64,000 bases of DNA from NCBI RefSeq assembly GCF_004014805.1, contig NZ_ATDN01000008.1, positions 78,208 through 142,207 on the forward strand. Reading direction: 5' to 3'. A model generated the notes under the pieces. It made no database searches. It saw nothing but the letters and a program-made list of their open reading frames with translations, and was not told the origin of the DNA. Positions 30,636 to 40,983 of this stretch are shown piece by piece. The position numbers were made by a program, and so were the translations under genes. The stretch's first letter is position 1, and every line of letters begins with the position of its first letter. This DNA comes from Mycolicibacterium elephantis DSM 44368 (GTDB lineage Bacteria > Actinomycetota > Actinomycetes > Mycobacteriales > Mycobacteriaceae).

Positions 30636-31751
30636 TCATGCGGTCGCCCATTCCAGGTGCGAGTCGGCTGCGTCGGCGACGAACGCGGAGAGGTCGGCGG
30701 CGCTCGACACTTCACCGTGTTCCAGCAGCCGGCGATACCAGTCGGCCGTGTGGCGGATCGCCGTCTCGACGGTCCAGACGGGCCGCCAGCCGAGCTGCGC
30801 CTTCGCCTTGGTGCTGTCGAGTTGCAGTAGCCCCGCCTCGTGGAGCGCCGGACCGGTCGCCACGTGCCACTCGAGCTGGGGCCACGCGCGGGCAAGTTCT
30901 TCGACCACCTGCTCGACGCGGCGGTTCCCGTCCCCGTCGGGGCCGAAGTTCCACGCCTCGGCGCAGTGGGTGTCGCCGGCCAGAAGCCGCTGGCCCAGCA
31001 GCAGATACCCGCTGAGGCAATCGAGCACATGCTGCCAGGGGCGCGTACTGTGCGGCGCGCGGATCGCCAAGGGCCGGCCGGCGCTGACCGCACGCACCAG
31101 ATCAGGAATCAGCCGGTCCTCCGACCAGTCGCCGCCGCCGATCACGTTGCCGCCCCTGGCCGTTGCGAGCAAAGGGGCCGACGGATGTTGCAGCAGCGCG
31201 CGCCGATAGCTCGCGGCCGCCAACTCGACACCGGCCTTGGACGCGCTATAGGGGTCGTGACCTCCGAGCCGGTCGTGTTCTCGGTATGCCCATGGCCATT
31301 CGCGATTCTCGTAGCACTTGTCGGTCGTGACCACGACGACGGCGCGCACATCCGGGGTGTGACGCACGGCCTCGAGCACGTTCACCGTGCCCATCACGTT
31401 GGTGGCCCATGTGGCCGCCGGTTCGTGGTAAGACCGGCGGACCAGCGGTTGGGCCGCCAGATGAAAGACCATCTCCGGTCGCCGTGCGGCGAAGACCCGT
31501 CGAAGAGCCGCCTCGTCGCGAATGTCGACGCGGTCATCGTCGAGCGACAGCTTCAACAGGTCCCAGTGACTGGGTGCCGAAGGCGGGTCCAGCGCGACAC
31601 CGCTGACCTGGGCTCCCAACGCCTGCAGCCACAGACACAACCAGCTGCCTTTGAACCCCGTATGGCCCGTGACCAACACCCGGCGCCCTCGATAAGCACC
31701 CCCGAAGGCTTTCAACGCCAGCATTTCCACGGCGCTTCGCCGCTGTCCCAC
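30636..31751 (-). CDS. rfbG: CDP-glucose 4,6-dehydratase
   Basis: A 371-aa extended short-chain dehydrogenase. It has [14 protein letters not shown] as the NAD-binding glycine motif, [13 protein letters not shown] (typical of RfbG), the catalytic TTDKCY region and YSASKAG as the YxxxK pair. [16 protein letters not shown] and WNFGPDG are also characteristic of RfbG over the dTDP or GDP dehydratases. It makes CDP-4-keto-6-deoxyglucose. The GTG start at 31751 overlaps the end of rfbF by 40 bp; an in-frame ATG at 31724 is an alternative. It is the third gene of a three-gene minus-strand run and converges with the oxidoreductase with only 4 bp between. Confidence 0.95.
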   Translation of the reverse strand: MGQRRSAVEMLALKAFGGAYRGRRVLVTGHTGFKGSWLCLWLQALGAQVSGVALDPPSAPSHWDLLKLSLDDDRVDIRDEAALRRVFAARRPEMVFHLAAQPLVRRSYHEPAATWATNVMGTVNVLEAVRHTPDVRAVVVVTTDKCYENREWPWAYREHDRLGGHDPYSASKAGVELAAASYRRALLQHPSAPLLATARGGNVIGGGDWSEDRLIPDLVRAVSAGRPLAIRAPHSTRPWQHVLDCLSGYLLLGQRLLAGDTHCAEAWNFGPDGDGNRRVEQVVEELARAWPQLEWHVATGPALHEAGLLQLDSTKAKAQLGWRPVWTVETAIRHTADWYRRLLEHGEVSSAADLSAFVADAADSHLEWATA

Positions 31752-32485
31752 AGATCTTCGAGCACGTTCTTGTCGCGAAGGGTGTCCATGGGCTGCCAGA
31801 AGCCGGAATGCTCGAAGGCCATCAATTGGCCGTCGGCAGCCAATCGCCCCAAAGGCTGGCCCTCCCAGGCGATTTGGTCTCCTTCGATGTAGTCGAGTAC
31901 GGCGGGCGACAAGACGAAGAACCCTCCGTTGATGAACCCCCCGTCGCCCCGTGGCTTCTCGACGAAGCGGGCTATCCGGTCACCGTCACGCTCGAGTGCC
32001 CCGTAACGACCCGGCGGAAGCACCGCGGTGACCGTGGCGTGGCGCCCGTGCTGGCGATGAAACTCGATGCTCTTGGCGATGTTGACGTCGCTGAGCCCGT
32101 CGCCATAGGTGAAGCAGAACGACTCTTCGTCCTGAATGTAGGACGCCACGCGCTTCAACCGACCGCCCGTCATGGTTTCGTCACCCGTGTCGACGAGCGT
32201 CACCCGCCACGGTTCTGCGTGACGTTCATGCACTTCCATTTTGTTGGCCGACATATCGAAGGTGACGTCCGACATGTGCAGGAAGTAATTGGCGAAATAC
32301 TCCTTTATCATGTAGCCCTTATAGCCGCAGCAAACGACAAAATCGTCGATGCCGTGGCTGGAGTAAAGCTTCATGATGTGCCACAGGATCGGCCGTCCGC
32401 CGATCTCCACCATCGGCTTGGGTCGGGCAACGGTTTCTTCGGTGAGGCGGGTTCCCCGTCCGCCGGCCAGCAATACGGCTTTCAT
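31712..32485 (-). CDS. rfbF: Glucose-1-phosphate cytidylyltransferase
   Basis: A 257-aa nucleotidyltransferase beginning with [16 protein letters not shown], then [19 protein letters not shown], and [12 protein letters not shown] as the metal-binding strand, then VEKP and FINGGFFVL. The closely spaced R-P-K-P-M-V and the length match RfbF, which makes CDP-glucose from CTP and glucose-1-phosphate, the first step of CDP-deoxysugar pathways. ATG at 32485 overlaps the stop of the upstream gene as ATGA, a sign of translational coupling. With rfbG it commits glucose-1-phosphate to CDP-4-keto-6-deoxyglucose. No RfbH-type 3-dehydrase is in the window. Confidence 0.95.
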   Translation of the reverse strand: MKAVLLAGGRGTRLTEETVARPKPMVEIGGRPILWHIMKLYSSHGIDDFVVCCGYKGYMIKEYFANYFLHMSDVTFDMSANKMEVHERHAEPWRVTLVDTGDETMTGGRLKRVASYIQDEESFCFTYGDGLSDVNIAKSIEFHRQHGRHATVTAVLPPGRYGALERDGDRIARFVEKPRGDGGFINGGFFVLSPAVLDYIEGDQIAWEGQPLGRLAADGQLMAFEHSGFWQPMDTLRDKNVLEDLWDSGEAPWKCWR

Positions 32486-33339
32486 GGTGTTCGCCGGCTT
32501 GTCAGTTGATATCTTCTCGAGCGTCCGTGCTCTGCAAGACCGGCGGAGTAACTCGACCGGCCTTCCACCATGACAATCATGTGTCCGAATATTTCAGCGG
32601 GAATATTGTTCGAGTACAGTTCCATGAGGTGGCGGATGAGAAAGAAGGAACCCAACCTCTCTGAGAGAAATCCGACCGCCCTTATCTGGTACGTGTTGTA
32701 GCGCCTCAACCGATCGGCATGGCGTTGCACGAACGGTCTGCTCACCCGCTCGATCGCCGACAACGTCTGCACCAGCCACGGCTTGGGAAAGATTCCCAGC
32801 TCGACTCCGCCGGGGATGAAGTGCTTTGCCGCCAGGAATTCCGACGCGGAGTCGGAGTCCAGTACACCCATCTCCACCGCTATCGACGTGTAGTCGAGAA
32901 TATCTCTGCGGTGATGAATCGTGGCGTAGTGCCTACTCACCGAATTCTTGAAGTACAGCGGTTGCGCGACAAGGAAATCGTGGCCGGCTCTGGGGGTGAA
33001 CGTCGCAGGCCCAGCCGCGTCGACCTCTTTTTCACAGCTCAATTCCCGCAGGGTCGGGTAACGAACCGATTCCACCCCTTCGGGGTAAGGAAGAATTCTC
33101 TTGCGATAGGACGAGATTTCGACGAGCCTGGTGTCGTCGGAGGCTTTCTCCAATGCGATGGGTAACACGTGCGTTCCCGCGGCGCCCAATGCGATCGGCC
33201 TGGCCTCATGCCAAAACTGATCGAGGTTTTTCACGTGCAGCGGAGAGTCGGTCTGGAAGTCCCCCATGGCGATGCATTCGTCATACCAACTATCGGGTAT
33301 CAGGGGCGTCGCATGACTAACGCAGTATCTACGGATCAT
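32482..33339 (-). CDS. Uncharacterised protein, operonic with rfbF/rfbG
   Basis: A 285-aa protein starting at ATG 33339. It begins [20 protein letters not shown] and has [16 protein letters not shown] in the middle and [19 protein letters not shown] near residue 240. The combination of an opening V-S-H, an S-Y-R-K/R and a GFLSERL motif recalls the DUF4422-type glycosyltransferase-like proteins, but I am not certain of that family. The frame is open far upstream (to 34422), but that extension runs antisense through a methyltransferase gene and is not real. It ends with an ATGA overlap with rfbF, so it belongs to that operon and probably acts in making or transferring the CDP-derived sugar. Confidence 0.75.
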   Translation of the reverse strand: MIRRYCVSHATPLIPDSWYDECIAMGDFQTDSPLHVKNLDQFWHEARPIALGAAGTHVLPIALEKASDDTRLVEISSYRKRILPYPEGVESVRYPTLRELSCEKEVDAAGPATFTPRAGHDFLVAQPLYFKNSVSRHYATIHHRRDILDYTSIAVEMGVLDSDSASEFLAAKHFIPGGVELGIFPKPWLVQTLSAIERVSRPFVQRHADRLRRYNTYQIRAVGFLSERLGSFFLIRHLMELYSNNIPAEIFGHMIVMVEGRSSYSAGLAEHGRSRRYQLTSRRTP

Positions 33340-33621
33340 GGGCAATCGACCGGGCCATCGGTGACCAAATCCGACTAGACATGGACGAATAGTAGCTTCC
33401 GGCCCACGGCCTGACCCCGGATGGCGGTCTGGGCCGCGAGGCGCGTTCGATGACCGCAGCAAATCGCCATCGTCCCGCGCGACGCCGCCCACCTCTCGGG
33501 GGTTTCCGCGAGCGGGGCCTGCACCCAGGTCGATCAGCGGCAATGAATGCAATTCGCGCCTCCGGCGACAGCCGAGGCCGTAGGTTGCTAGACGGCACAC
33601 CGCATCGGGAAGAGGGGAACT

Positions 33622-34377
33622 GTGGACGAAGTGATTCGGGGCCTGTGTGCCAGCGCCACGCGGTTTCAGCTGTGGACCGACTTCCTGCAGGCCAACCGGG
33701 TCGAGTCGATGGCCGAGATCGGCGTGTACCGGGGCCGCTTCGCCGCGGAGGTGCTGGCCGCATGCGACTCGATCCGCACCTACTACATGGTCGATCCCTG
33801 GCGCCACCTCGACGACTGGAACAAGCCCAGCAACACCGACGACGCCCGGTTCGCCGCTTACCTGGCCGAGACCGAAGCGAACACTGAATTCGCGGCGGAC
33901 AAGCGCGTCATACTGCGTGGCACGACGCTGGAGGTCATCGACCAGATTCCCGACGCCGGCCTCGATTTCGCCTATGTCGACGGTGACCACACGCTGCGTG
34001 GTATTTCGATCGACCTCATCAACGTATGGCCCAAGATCCGTGACGGCGGATGGATCGGCGGAGACGACTTCGCGCGCACGGTGTGGCAGCACGGGGACCG
34101 CTTCGAACCCACCTTGGTGTTCCCCTTCGCGGTGTACTTCGCCGAGGCGGTGGGCGCGCGGATCTTCGCCCTGCCGTACCAGCAGTTCCTCATCTGTAAA
34201 GGCCAGGGCTTCGAGTTCGTCGACCTCACCGATAGCTATCCGGACACCACTTTGCAAGGGCAGTTCAAGCTCAAGCGCGTGCTGCGCGGCTGGTTCACCG
34301 ACACGATGAACGTACTGAAGAGTGAACGCAGGAAAACCACGCCCACCCGTCCGTCGACCAGGTCCGAAAAAGCGTGA
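33622..34377 (+). CDS. Class I SAM-dependent methyltransferase (Methyltransf_24 type)
   Basis: A 251-aa protein. Motif I is MAEIGVYRGRFAAEVL, followed by YYMVDPW, then LDFAYVDGDHTLRGISIDLINVWPKIRDGGWIGGDDF, which is the metal-coordinating D-G-D-H and G-D-D pattern of the Methyltransf_24 clade. Members methylate hydroxyls of sugars or other small acceptors. GTG start at 33622, with GAGGGG seven bases upstream. The C-terminal tail is Lys/Arg/Thr-rich. It lies divergent from the uncharacterised rfbF-operon gene and 253 bp upstream of the PKS on the same strand. The substrate is unknown; by context an O-methyltransferase of a sugar. Confidence 0.87.
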   Translation: MDEVIRGLCASATRFQLWTDFLQANRVESMAEIGVYRGRFAAEVLAACDSIRTYYMVDPWRHLDDWNKPSNTDDARFAAYLAETEANTEFAADKRVILRGTTLEVIDQIPDAGLDFAYVDGDHTLRGISIDLINVWPKIRDGGWIGGDDFARTVWQHGDRFEPTLVFPFAVYFAEAVGARIFALPYQQFLICKGQGFEFVDLTDSYPDTTLQGQFKLKRVLRGWFTDTMNVLKSERRKTTPTRPSTRSEKA

Positions 34378-34631
34378 GTGTCGTGGACACCGTTGCCCCA
34401 CCACCGATTCCGTCGATCGCACTCATCAGCCCTGATCGCACAGGTTCGGTAGCCGGCGGCAAACGACGTAGCTTTCGCCACAACTCGGCGCAAAGCGGTC
34501 AGGCCTTCTCTCCAACTCGGCTAGTTTGACCTTGGGCGAAAGGCCGTCCGAACAGCTCCGCGAACTACCGCCCGCGCATCGGACTCGGGCCGCGCCTGTG
34601 AAAAAAGCTCCTCGAAAGAAGGTGAAGGGAT

Positions 34632-37600
34632 ATGGGGGACCCGCTCGTCACGCCGATCGCGCTGATCGGAATGGCCTGCCGACTTCCCGGCGGCATCGAG
34701 TCGCCGGAGAAACTCTGGGAGGCGCTGGTGCGCGGCGACGACCTGGTCACCGAGGTCCCCGCCGATCACTGGGACATCGACGAGTTCTATGACCCCGAGC
34801 CCGGTGTACCCGGCAAGTCGGTGACGCGATACGGCGGTTTCCTGGACGACATATGGGGTTTCGACGCGTCGTTCTTCGGTCTGCGCACGCATGAGGCGAC
34901 GCACATGGACCCGAACCACCGGTTGTTGATGGAGGTCTCCTGGGAGGCCATCGAGCACGCCGGCGTGGATCCACGCTCGCTGTTCGGGTCCAAGACAGGC
35001 GTTTTCATGGGAGTGGTCCATGACGACCACCTCGTGATGACCTATGAAGCGGGCCTGGTACACGACCCGTACACGTACCCCGGCAACACGCCCAGCATGG
35101 CGTCGGGCCGCATCGCGTTCTGGCTGGGCGCGCACGGTCCAGCGCTGACGGTGGACTCCGCGTGTTCGACCGGGATGTTGACCTTGCATCTGGCCTGCCG
35201 CAGCCTGAACGACGGCGAGAGCGACCTGGCCCTGGCCGGCGGGGTCAACACGATGATCTCCGCGCTCATGAACTCGTGCGGGTCGGCGCTGGGCATGTAC
35301 TCCCCGACCGGCTGCTGCCATTCCTTCGACGCCGCGGCGGACGGGTTCGTGCGGTCCGAGGGATGCGCCGTTGTCCTGCTCAAGCGTCTGCCGGACGCGG
35401 TGCGCGACGGTGACCGGATCCTCGCGGTGATCCGCGGCACCGCGGCCAATCACGACGGCCGCACCAAGACCATCTCCAGACCGTCGCTGGAGGCGCAGGC
35501 CGATGCCTACCGCGCGGCGCTGGCGGCCGCAGGCGTCGACGCCACCACGGTCGGCATGGTCGAGGCCCACGGAACCGGCACCCGGGTGGGCGATCCGATC
35601 GAATTCGGCAGCCTCGCCCGGGTATACGGCACCGACGGCCACAAGTGCGCGCTCGGATCCGCCAAGAGCAACTTCGGCCACACCGAGGGCGCCGCAGGCA
35701 CATTGGGGCTGATGAAGGCCGCACTCGCCCTGCAACACGGGGTGGTCCCGCCGTCTCTGCACTTCACCCGCCTGCCCGACGATCTCGCCAAGATCGAAAC
35801 CGGGCTGTTCGTGCCAACGGCCGTCACGCCCTGGCCGTCGCGTCAACAGCAACAGCCGCGGCGAGCGGCCGTGTCGTCGTACGGGCTGAGCGGGACGAAC
35901 GTGCACGCCGTGCTGGAGGAGGCCCCTGCTCCCGCGCGCCAGGAGGCGGCCGCCGCCCCGGCCGGCTCGCTGGTATACGTGCTGTCCGCCACCTCGAGCG
36001 AGGCGTTGCGTCGGACCTCGGCGCGGCTGGCCGACTGGGTGACCGCCCGCGCCGATCAGCTGGTCGCCTCCGACCTGGCCTACACCCTGGCGCGTCGACG
36101 TGGGCACCGGCCGGTGCGCGCCGCGGCGGTCGCCGCGGACCTCGCGGAGCTGACCGAGCGTCTGCGGGAAGTCGCCGACAGCGGCATCGAGTATCCGGCC
36201 GCGGTCGGCCAGGACGACCGCGGACCGGTGTGGGTGTTCTCCGGGCAGGGGTCGCAGTGGGCGGCGATGGGCGCGGCGCTGCTGAAGACCGAGCCGGTGT
36301 TCGCCGCGACGGTCGCCGAGGCGGAACCGTTGATCGCCGCAGAAGCGGGTTTTTCCGTCACCGAGGCCATGTCGGCCCCCGAGACGGTCACCGGCATCGG
36401 CCGCGTCCAACCCACCCTGTTCACGATGCAGGTCGCGCTCGCCGCCGCGATGCGCTCCCACGGCGTCCACCCGGGCGCCGTTGTCGGGCATTCGATGGGT
36501 GAGGCCGCCGCCGCCGTCGTCGCAGGGGCGCTCTCGCTCGCCGACGGGGTACGCGTCATCTGCCGCCGCTCACGGCTCCTGGCCACCATCGCCGGTGCCG
36601 GAGCGATGGCCTCGGTGGAGCTGCCCGCGCGACAAGTGCGCGAGGAACTGGCCGCGCGCAACCTGTCAGACGTGGTCGTGTCGGTGATCACCTCGCCGGA
36701 ATCCACTGTGATCGGCGGATCGCCCGAGGCGGTGCGGGATCTGGTGGCGATGTGGGAGCGCCGCGACATCACCGCGCGCGAGGTGGCCGTGGACGTCGCA
36801 TCGCACTCGCCGCAGGTCGACCCCATCCTCACCGAACTCGCCGACGCGTTGGCGGAGCTCAACCCGTCGACTCCTTCGGTTCCGTTCTACTCGGCGACGT
36901 TGGACGATCCCCGCAGCGAGGCGGTCGTGGACGCCCGGTATTGGGTGGACAACCTACGCCGCCCGGTGCGGTTCGCCGACGCGGTGCAGGCGGCGCTCGA
37001 GGACGGCCACCGCGTGTTCGCGGAGCTCTCGCCGCACCCCTTGTTGACCCGCGCCGTGGAACAGACGGCGAAGTCTGCCGACATTTCGGCGCAAGCGCTG
37101 CCGTGCCTGTTGCGCGATCAGGACGTACCGCACGGCTTGCGCGAGTTCCTGGCGAATCTTCACTGTGCCGGTGCCGCAGTCGATTTCGCGACGCTTTACC
37201 CGGGTGGACGGCTGGTCGACGCGCCTCTGCCGACATGGACGCATCGCCGGTTGCGGATCGGCTCCGGTGATGCGAGCCCGCAGGCGGGCGGGCTGGGCGC
37301 CCGAAGCCTCGCGGTGCATCCGCTGCTCGGCGCGCATGTGCGCCTGCCTGAAGAGCCGGAACGGCACGCGTGGCAGGGTGAGGTCGGTACCGCGGCGCTG
37401 CCCTGGTTGGCCGACCATCAGGTGCACAACGTGGCCGCCCTCCCCGGTGCGGCCTACTGTGAGATGGCCCTGTCGGCCGCTCGCACCGTGCTCGGCGAAG
37501 ACTCCGAGGTTCGCGACATCCGCTTCGAGCAGATGCTGATGCTGGACGAGCAGACCTCGATAACCACACTCGCCTCGGTCGACGCGCCCGGCGTCGCCGA

Positions 37601-40600
37601 CTTCGAAGTGGTGACCGATCGCGAAGGCGAGAACATCCGGCGCGCTGTCGCCCGCCTGCATGTGACCGACGATGAGCCGGCGCCACAGCACGACATCGCC
37701 GCGCTGCTCGCCGCGCACCCGGTCCGCACCGAAGGAGATGAGCTACGGCAGCTGTTCGGTTCGCGCGGGGTTCAACTCGGGCCTGCTTTCGCGAGCCTGG
37801 TCGCCGCCCACACCGGCGATGACCTACCCACACTGCTGGCCGAAATCGCGCTGCCGCGGGCGATTCGGGCCCAACAGAGCGCCTACGGTATCCACCCGGT
37901 GTTGCTCGACGCCGGCTTCCAGTGCGTCGCCGCGCATCCAAGCCTCAACGAAAGGGCCGACGACGACGCGCTGCTGGTGCCGCTGGGCGTGCGACGGCTT
38001 CGCATCCGTGACACGGCGGGTAAACCGCGGTACTGCCTCGTCCGGTTGACCGCGCAGGACCGGACCGGTGTCGAGGCCGATATCGAAATCCTTGACGAGT
38101 CCGGTGCGGCGGTACTGACCATGCAAGGGTTCCGCCTGGGCAGCAGTGCCGAAGGAAGCGACGCCGAACGTGTCCTCGCCGAACGGCTGCTCGCCGTCGA
38201 ATGGCAGGAGCAGGAGCCGCCGGCCGTGGCCGACACCGAACCCGGCGAGTGGCTGTTGATCACCACCTCCGACGTCGAGGCCACCCTGCCGACCAGGCTT
38301 CTCGATGCGATGAAAGCCCTTGGTGCGCAGTGTGACTGGTTCAACTGGCCGCAGACCGGGGACCAAGCGACCTATGCGGACCAGCTGGGCGGCCGGCTGA
38401 AGGCAAGCGCTGTCAACGGCGTGGTCGTGGTCTTCCCGTCAGCGGCGGAGGAAGTCGACGAGGACGGTTTGGTCCGGGCCCGCGCGCACGTCTCGGCGCT
38501 GGTGCGGATAGCCCGCGAACTCACCGAATCACCGGGCGCGCCGCCTCGGCTGTTCGTGCTGACCCGGGCGGCTCAGGCTGTCGAGGATCGGGACGAGCAC
38601 AACCTCGACCAGGCCGGGCTGCGCGGACTGATCCGGGTGGTCGGCGCCGAACATCCGGAACTACGTGCCACGCATATCGACGTCGACGCCGGCTACGACC
38701 CCGAGGGGGTGGCGGCGGAACTGCTGTCCGGCTCGAACGAGGACGAGACCGCTTGGCGCGGCAGCCGATGGTATGTCGCGCGGCTGCGGCCCACACCTCT
38801 GCGGCCGGAGGAGCGCCGCACCGCCACGGTGAGCCATGAGACCGACGGTGTGCGGCTGCAGATCCGCACTCCCGGTGACCTCGGGACGATGGAACTCGTT
38901 GCCGCCGAACGTGTCCCACCGGGCCCGGGCGAGATCGAGGTGGCGGTGAGCGCCTCCAGCATCAACTTCGCCGACGTGCTGGTCGCGTTCGGCCAGTACC
39001 CCAGCCTCGAAGGGCTTCTCCCCCGACCGGGCACCGACTTCGCAGGCGTGGTGACAGCGGTCGGCCCCGGAGTCACCACTCACCGCGTCGGCGACCATGT
39101 CGGCGGCTTCTCCAAGAACGGCTGCTGGGCCACCTTTGTGACCTGTGACGCGCGCACCGCCGTCACATTGCCGCCGGGACTGACCGATGAGTTGGCGGCG
39201 GCGACGACAACCGCGTACGCCACCGCTTGGTACGGGTTGCACGACCAGGCCCGCATCGCACCGGGCGAACGGGTGTTGATCCACTCCGCCACCGGCGGTG
39301 TGGGGCAGGCGGCCATCGCGATCGCCCGCGCGGCGGGTGCGGAGATCTTCGCCACCGCGGGCAGCCCGGATCGTCGGGAGATGTTGCGGGACATGGGCAT
39401 CGAGCATGTGTATGACTCACGCAGCACCGAGTTCGCCGACCTGATCTGCCGCGATACCGATGGCGCCGGTGTCGACATCGTGCTCAACTCCCTGACCGGC
39501 GCCGCGCAGCGCGCCGGCTTCGAACTGCTGGCCATCGACGGGCGGTTCGTGGAGATCGGCAAGCTCGACGTCTACGCCAACTCCCGGCTGGGCATGTACC
39601 CCTTCCGGCGCAACCTCACCTTCCACTACGTCGACCTGGCGCTGATGGTCGAAAGCCGGCCCGAGCGGGTCGGCGAGCTGCTGCGCCGCGTCTACGCGCT
39701 GGTGGCAACCGGCGAACTTGCGCCACCGCAGCGCACTCATTACCCACTTGCCGAGGCGGCCACCGCGATTCGCGTGATGGGCGCGGCCGAGCACACCGGC
39801 AAGCTGGTGCTCGACATTCCGCGCAGCGGACACACCACCGTGGCATTGCCGCCGGAACAGGCTCAGGTCTTCCGGCCCGACGGCGCCTACATCATCACCG
39901 GCGGGCTGGGCGGGCTCGGGTTGTTCCTCGCCGCCGAGATGGCTGCGGCGGGGTGCGGCAGGATCGTGCTGACAAGCCGCTCACAACCCACCGCGGCGGC
40001 GCAGCAGGCGATTTCGCGGATGCGTGAAAGCGGCACCGAGATCCACGTGGAATGCGGGGACATCGCCGAGCCGGACACCGCGGGGCGCCTGGTCTCCGTC
40101 GCCACCGCCACCGGGCTGCCCGTGCGCGGGGTGCTGCACGCCGCGGCCGTGGTGGAGGACGCCACTTTTGCGACCGTGACGGACGACCTGATCGAACGAG
40201 ACTGGGCGGCAAAGGTTCACGGCGCCTGGCACATGCACCGGGCCACGGCCGAGCAGCCGCTGGACTGGTTCTGCTGCTTCTCCTCGGCGGCCGCGCTGCT
40301 CGGCTCGCCGGGGCAGGGGGCATACGCCGCGGCCAACAGCTGGCTGGACGCCTTCACCCACTGGCGCCGTGCCCAAGGCCTACCGATCACCACGATCGCA
40401 TGGGGGGCATGGGCCGAGATCGGCCGCGCCGCATCGCTGGAGGAAGGCCGCACCACCATGATCGCGCCTCAGGAGGGCGCGCACGCCTTCCAGACGCTGC
40501 TGCGTCACGACCGCGCGTACACCGGCTACATGCCCACCGCGGGTACGCCGTTGTTCACCGCGCTCGTCGGGCGCAGCCCGTTCGCCGAAGCGTTCAAGAC

Positions 40601-40922
40601 CGCGGGTGACACGCAGCACGACACCGCCGCGGTGCGGGCGGAGTTGCTGACGCTGCCCCGAGACGAGTGGCCGACGCGGCTGCGGCGCCTGGTGGCCGAG
40701 CAGGCCAGCCTCATCCTGCGCCGCACGGTCGATCCCGACCACCCGTTCCCGGACCATGGCCTGGACTCGCTGGGTTTCCTCGAACTCCGCAACCGCATCG
40801 AATCCGAGACCGGTATACGCGTGACACCCAAGGCCATCGCCACCCACAACACCGCGCGTGCGCTCGGCAAACACCTGGCCGATACGCTGGCGAGTGAGCA
40901 GACCGTGCCGGCGGCGGTGTGA
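34632..40922 (+). CDS. Fully reducing type I polyketide synthase (MAS/Pks2-like)
   Basis: A 2,096-aa single-module PKS with domains KS-AT-DH-ER-KR-ACP. KS (about 8-430) has Cys178 in DSACSTG and His313 and His350. AT (about 533-830) has GHSMGE with Ser621 and VASH at 722-725, a YASH-like motif suggesting methylmalonyl-CoA. DH (about 895-1180) has [19 protein letters not shown] (about 1410-1730) has [13 protein letters not shown] (about 1750-1930) has GGLGGLG. ACP has Ser2046 in DHGLDSLGF. Size and order match the mycocerosic acid synthase family (MAS, Pks2, Pks3/4), which iteratively extends fatty acyl primers with methylmalonyl units to methyl-branched acids. There is no thioesterase, as is normal there. 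The start has AAGGTGAAGGG upstream. It is followed 61 bp later by an acyltransferase gene, the usual pks-pap pairing. Confidence 0.96.
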   Translation: MGDPLVTPIALIGMACRLPGGIESPEKLWEALVRGDDLVTEVPADHWDIDEFYDPEPGVPGKSVTRYGGFLDDIWGFDASFFGLRTHEATHMDPNHRLLMEVSWEAIEHAGVDPRSLFGSKTGVFMGVVHDDHLVMTYEAGLVHDPYTYPGNTPSMASGRIAFWLGAHGPALTVDSACSTGMLTLHLACRSLNDGESDLALAGGVNTMISALMNSCGSALGMYSPTGCCHSFDAAADGFVRSEGCAVVLLKRLPDAVRDGDRILAVIRGTAANHDGRTKTISRPSLEAQADAYRAALAAAGVDATTVGMVEAHGTGTRVGDPIEFGSLARVYGTDGHKCALGSAKSNFGHTEGAAGTLGLMKAALALQHGVVPPSLHFTRLPDDLAKIETGLFVPTAVTPWPSRQQQQPRRAAVSSYGLSGTNVHAVLEEAPAPARQEAAAAPAGSLVYVLSATSSEALRRTSARLADWVTARADQLVASDLAYTLARRRGHRPVRAAAVAADLAELTERLREVADSGIEYPAAVGQDDRGPVWVFSGQGSQWAAMGAALLKTEPVFAATVAEAEPLIAAEAGFSVTEAMSAPETVTGIGRVQPTLFTMQVALAAAMRSHGVHPGAVVGHSMGEAAAAVVAGALSLADGVRVICRRSRLLATIAGAGAMASVELPARQVREELAARNLSDVVVSVITSPESTVIGGSPEAVRDLVAMWERRDITAREVAVDVASHSPQVDPILTELADALAELNPSTPSVPFYSATLDDPRSEAVVDARYWVDNLRRPVRFADAVQAALEDGHRVFAELSPHPLLTRAVEQTAKSADISAQALPCLLRDQDVPHGLREFLANLHCAGAAVDFATLYPGGRLVDAPLPTWTHRRLRIGSGDASPQAGGLGARSLAVHPLLGAHVRLPEEPERHAWQGEVGTAALPWLADHQVHNVAALPGAAYCEMALSAARTVLGEDSEVRDIRFEQMLMLDEQTSITTLASVDAPGVADFEVVTDREGENIRRAVARLHVTDDEPAPQHDIAALLAAHPVRTEGDELRQLFGSRGVQLGPAFASLVAAHTGDDLPTLLAEIALPRAIRAQQSAYGIHPVLLDAGFQCVAAHPSLNERADDDALLVPLGVRRLRIRDTAGKPRYCLVRLTAQDRTGVEADIEILDESGAAVLTMQGFRLGSSAEGSDAERVLAERLLAVEWQEQEPPAVADTEPGEWLLITTSDVEATLPTRLLDAMKALGAQCDWFNWPQTGDQATYADQLGGRLKASAVNGVVVVFPSAAEEVDEDGLVRARAHVSALVRIARELTESPGAPPRLFVLTRAAQAVEDRDEHNLDQAGLRGLIRVVGAEHPELRATHIDVDAGYDPEGVAAELLSGSNEDETAWRGSRWYVARLRPTPLRPEERRTATVSHETDGVRLQIRTPGDLGTMELVAAERVPPGPGEIEVAVSASSINFADVLVAFGQYPSLEGLLPRPGTDFAGVVTAVGPGVTTHRVGDHVGGFSKNGCWATFVTCDARTAVTLPPGLTDELAAATTTAYATAWYGLHDQARIAPGERVLIHSATGGVGQAAIAIARAAGAEIFATAGSPDRREMLRDMGIEHVYDSRSTEFADLICRDTDGAGVDIVLNSLTGAAQRAGFELLAIDGRFVEIGKLDVYANSRLGMYPFRRNLTFHYVDLALMVESRPERVGELLRRVYALVATGELAPPQRTHYPLAEAATAIRVMGAAEHTGKLVLDIPRSGHTTVALPPEQAQVFRPDGAYIITGGLGGLGLFLAAEMAAAGCGRIVLTSRSQPTAAAQQAISRMRESGTEIHVECGDIAEPDTAGRLVSVATATGLPVRGVLHAAAVVEDATFATVTDDLIERDWAAKVHGAWHMHRATAEQPLDWFCCFSSAAALLGSPGQGAYAAANSWLDAFTHWRRAQGLPITTIAWGAWAEIGRAASLEEGRTTMIAPQEGAHAFQTLLRHDRAYTGYMPTAGTPLFTALVGRSPFAEAFKTAGDTQHDTAAVRAELLTLPRDEWPTRLRRLVAEQASLILRRTVDPDHPFPDHGLDSLGFLELRNRIESETGIRVTPKAIATHNTARALGKHLADTLASEQTVPAAV

Positions 40923-40983
40923 TCGCCTCTGCCGCAACGTGAACAGGCCGCAACTGCAGGCTGCATCCAAAGGAGGCTGATAG

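Noticed and set aside
33340..34422. N-terminal extension of the 285-aa protein to 646 aa
   Set aside because: The extension runs antisense through the 33622-34377 methyltransferase, which has clear SAM motifs and its own ribosome site.
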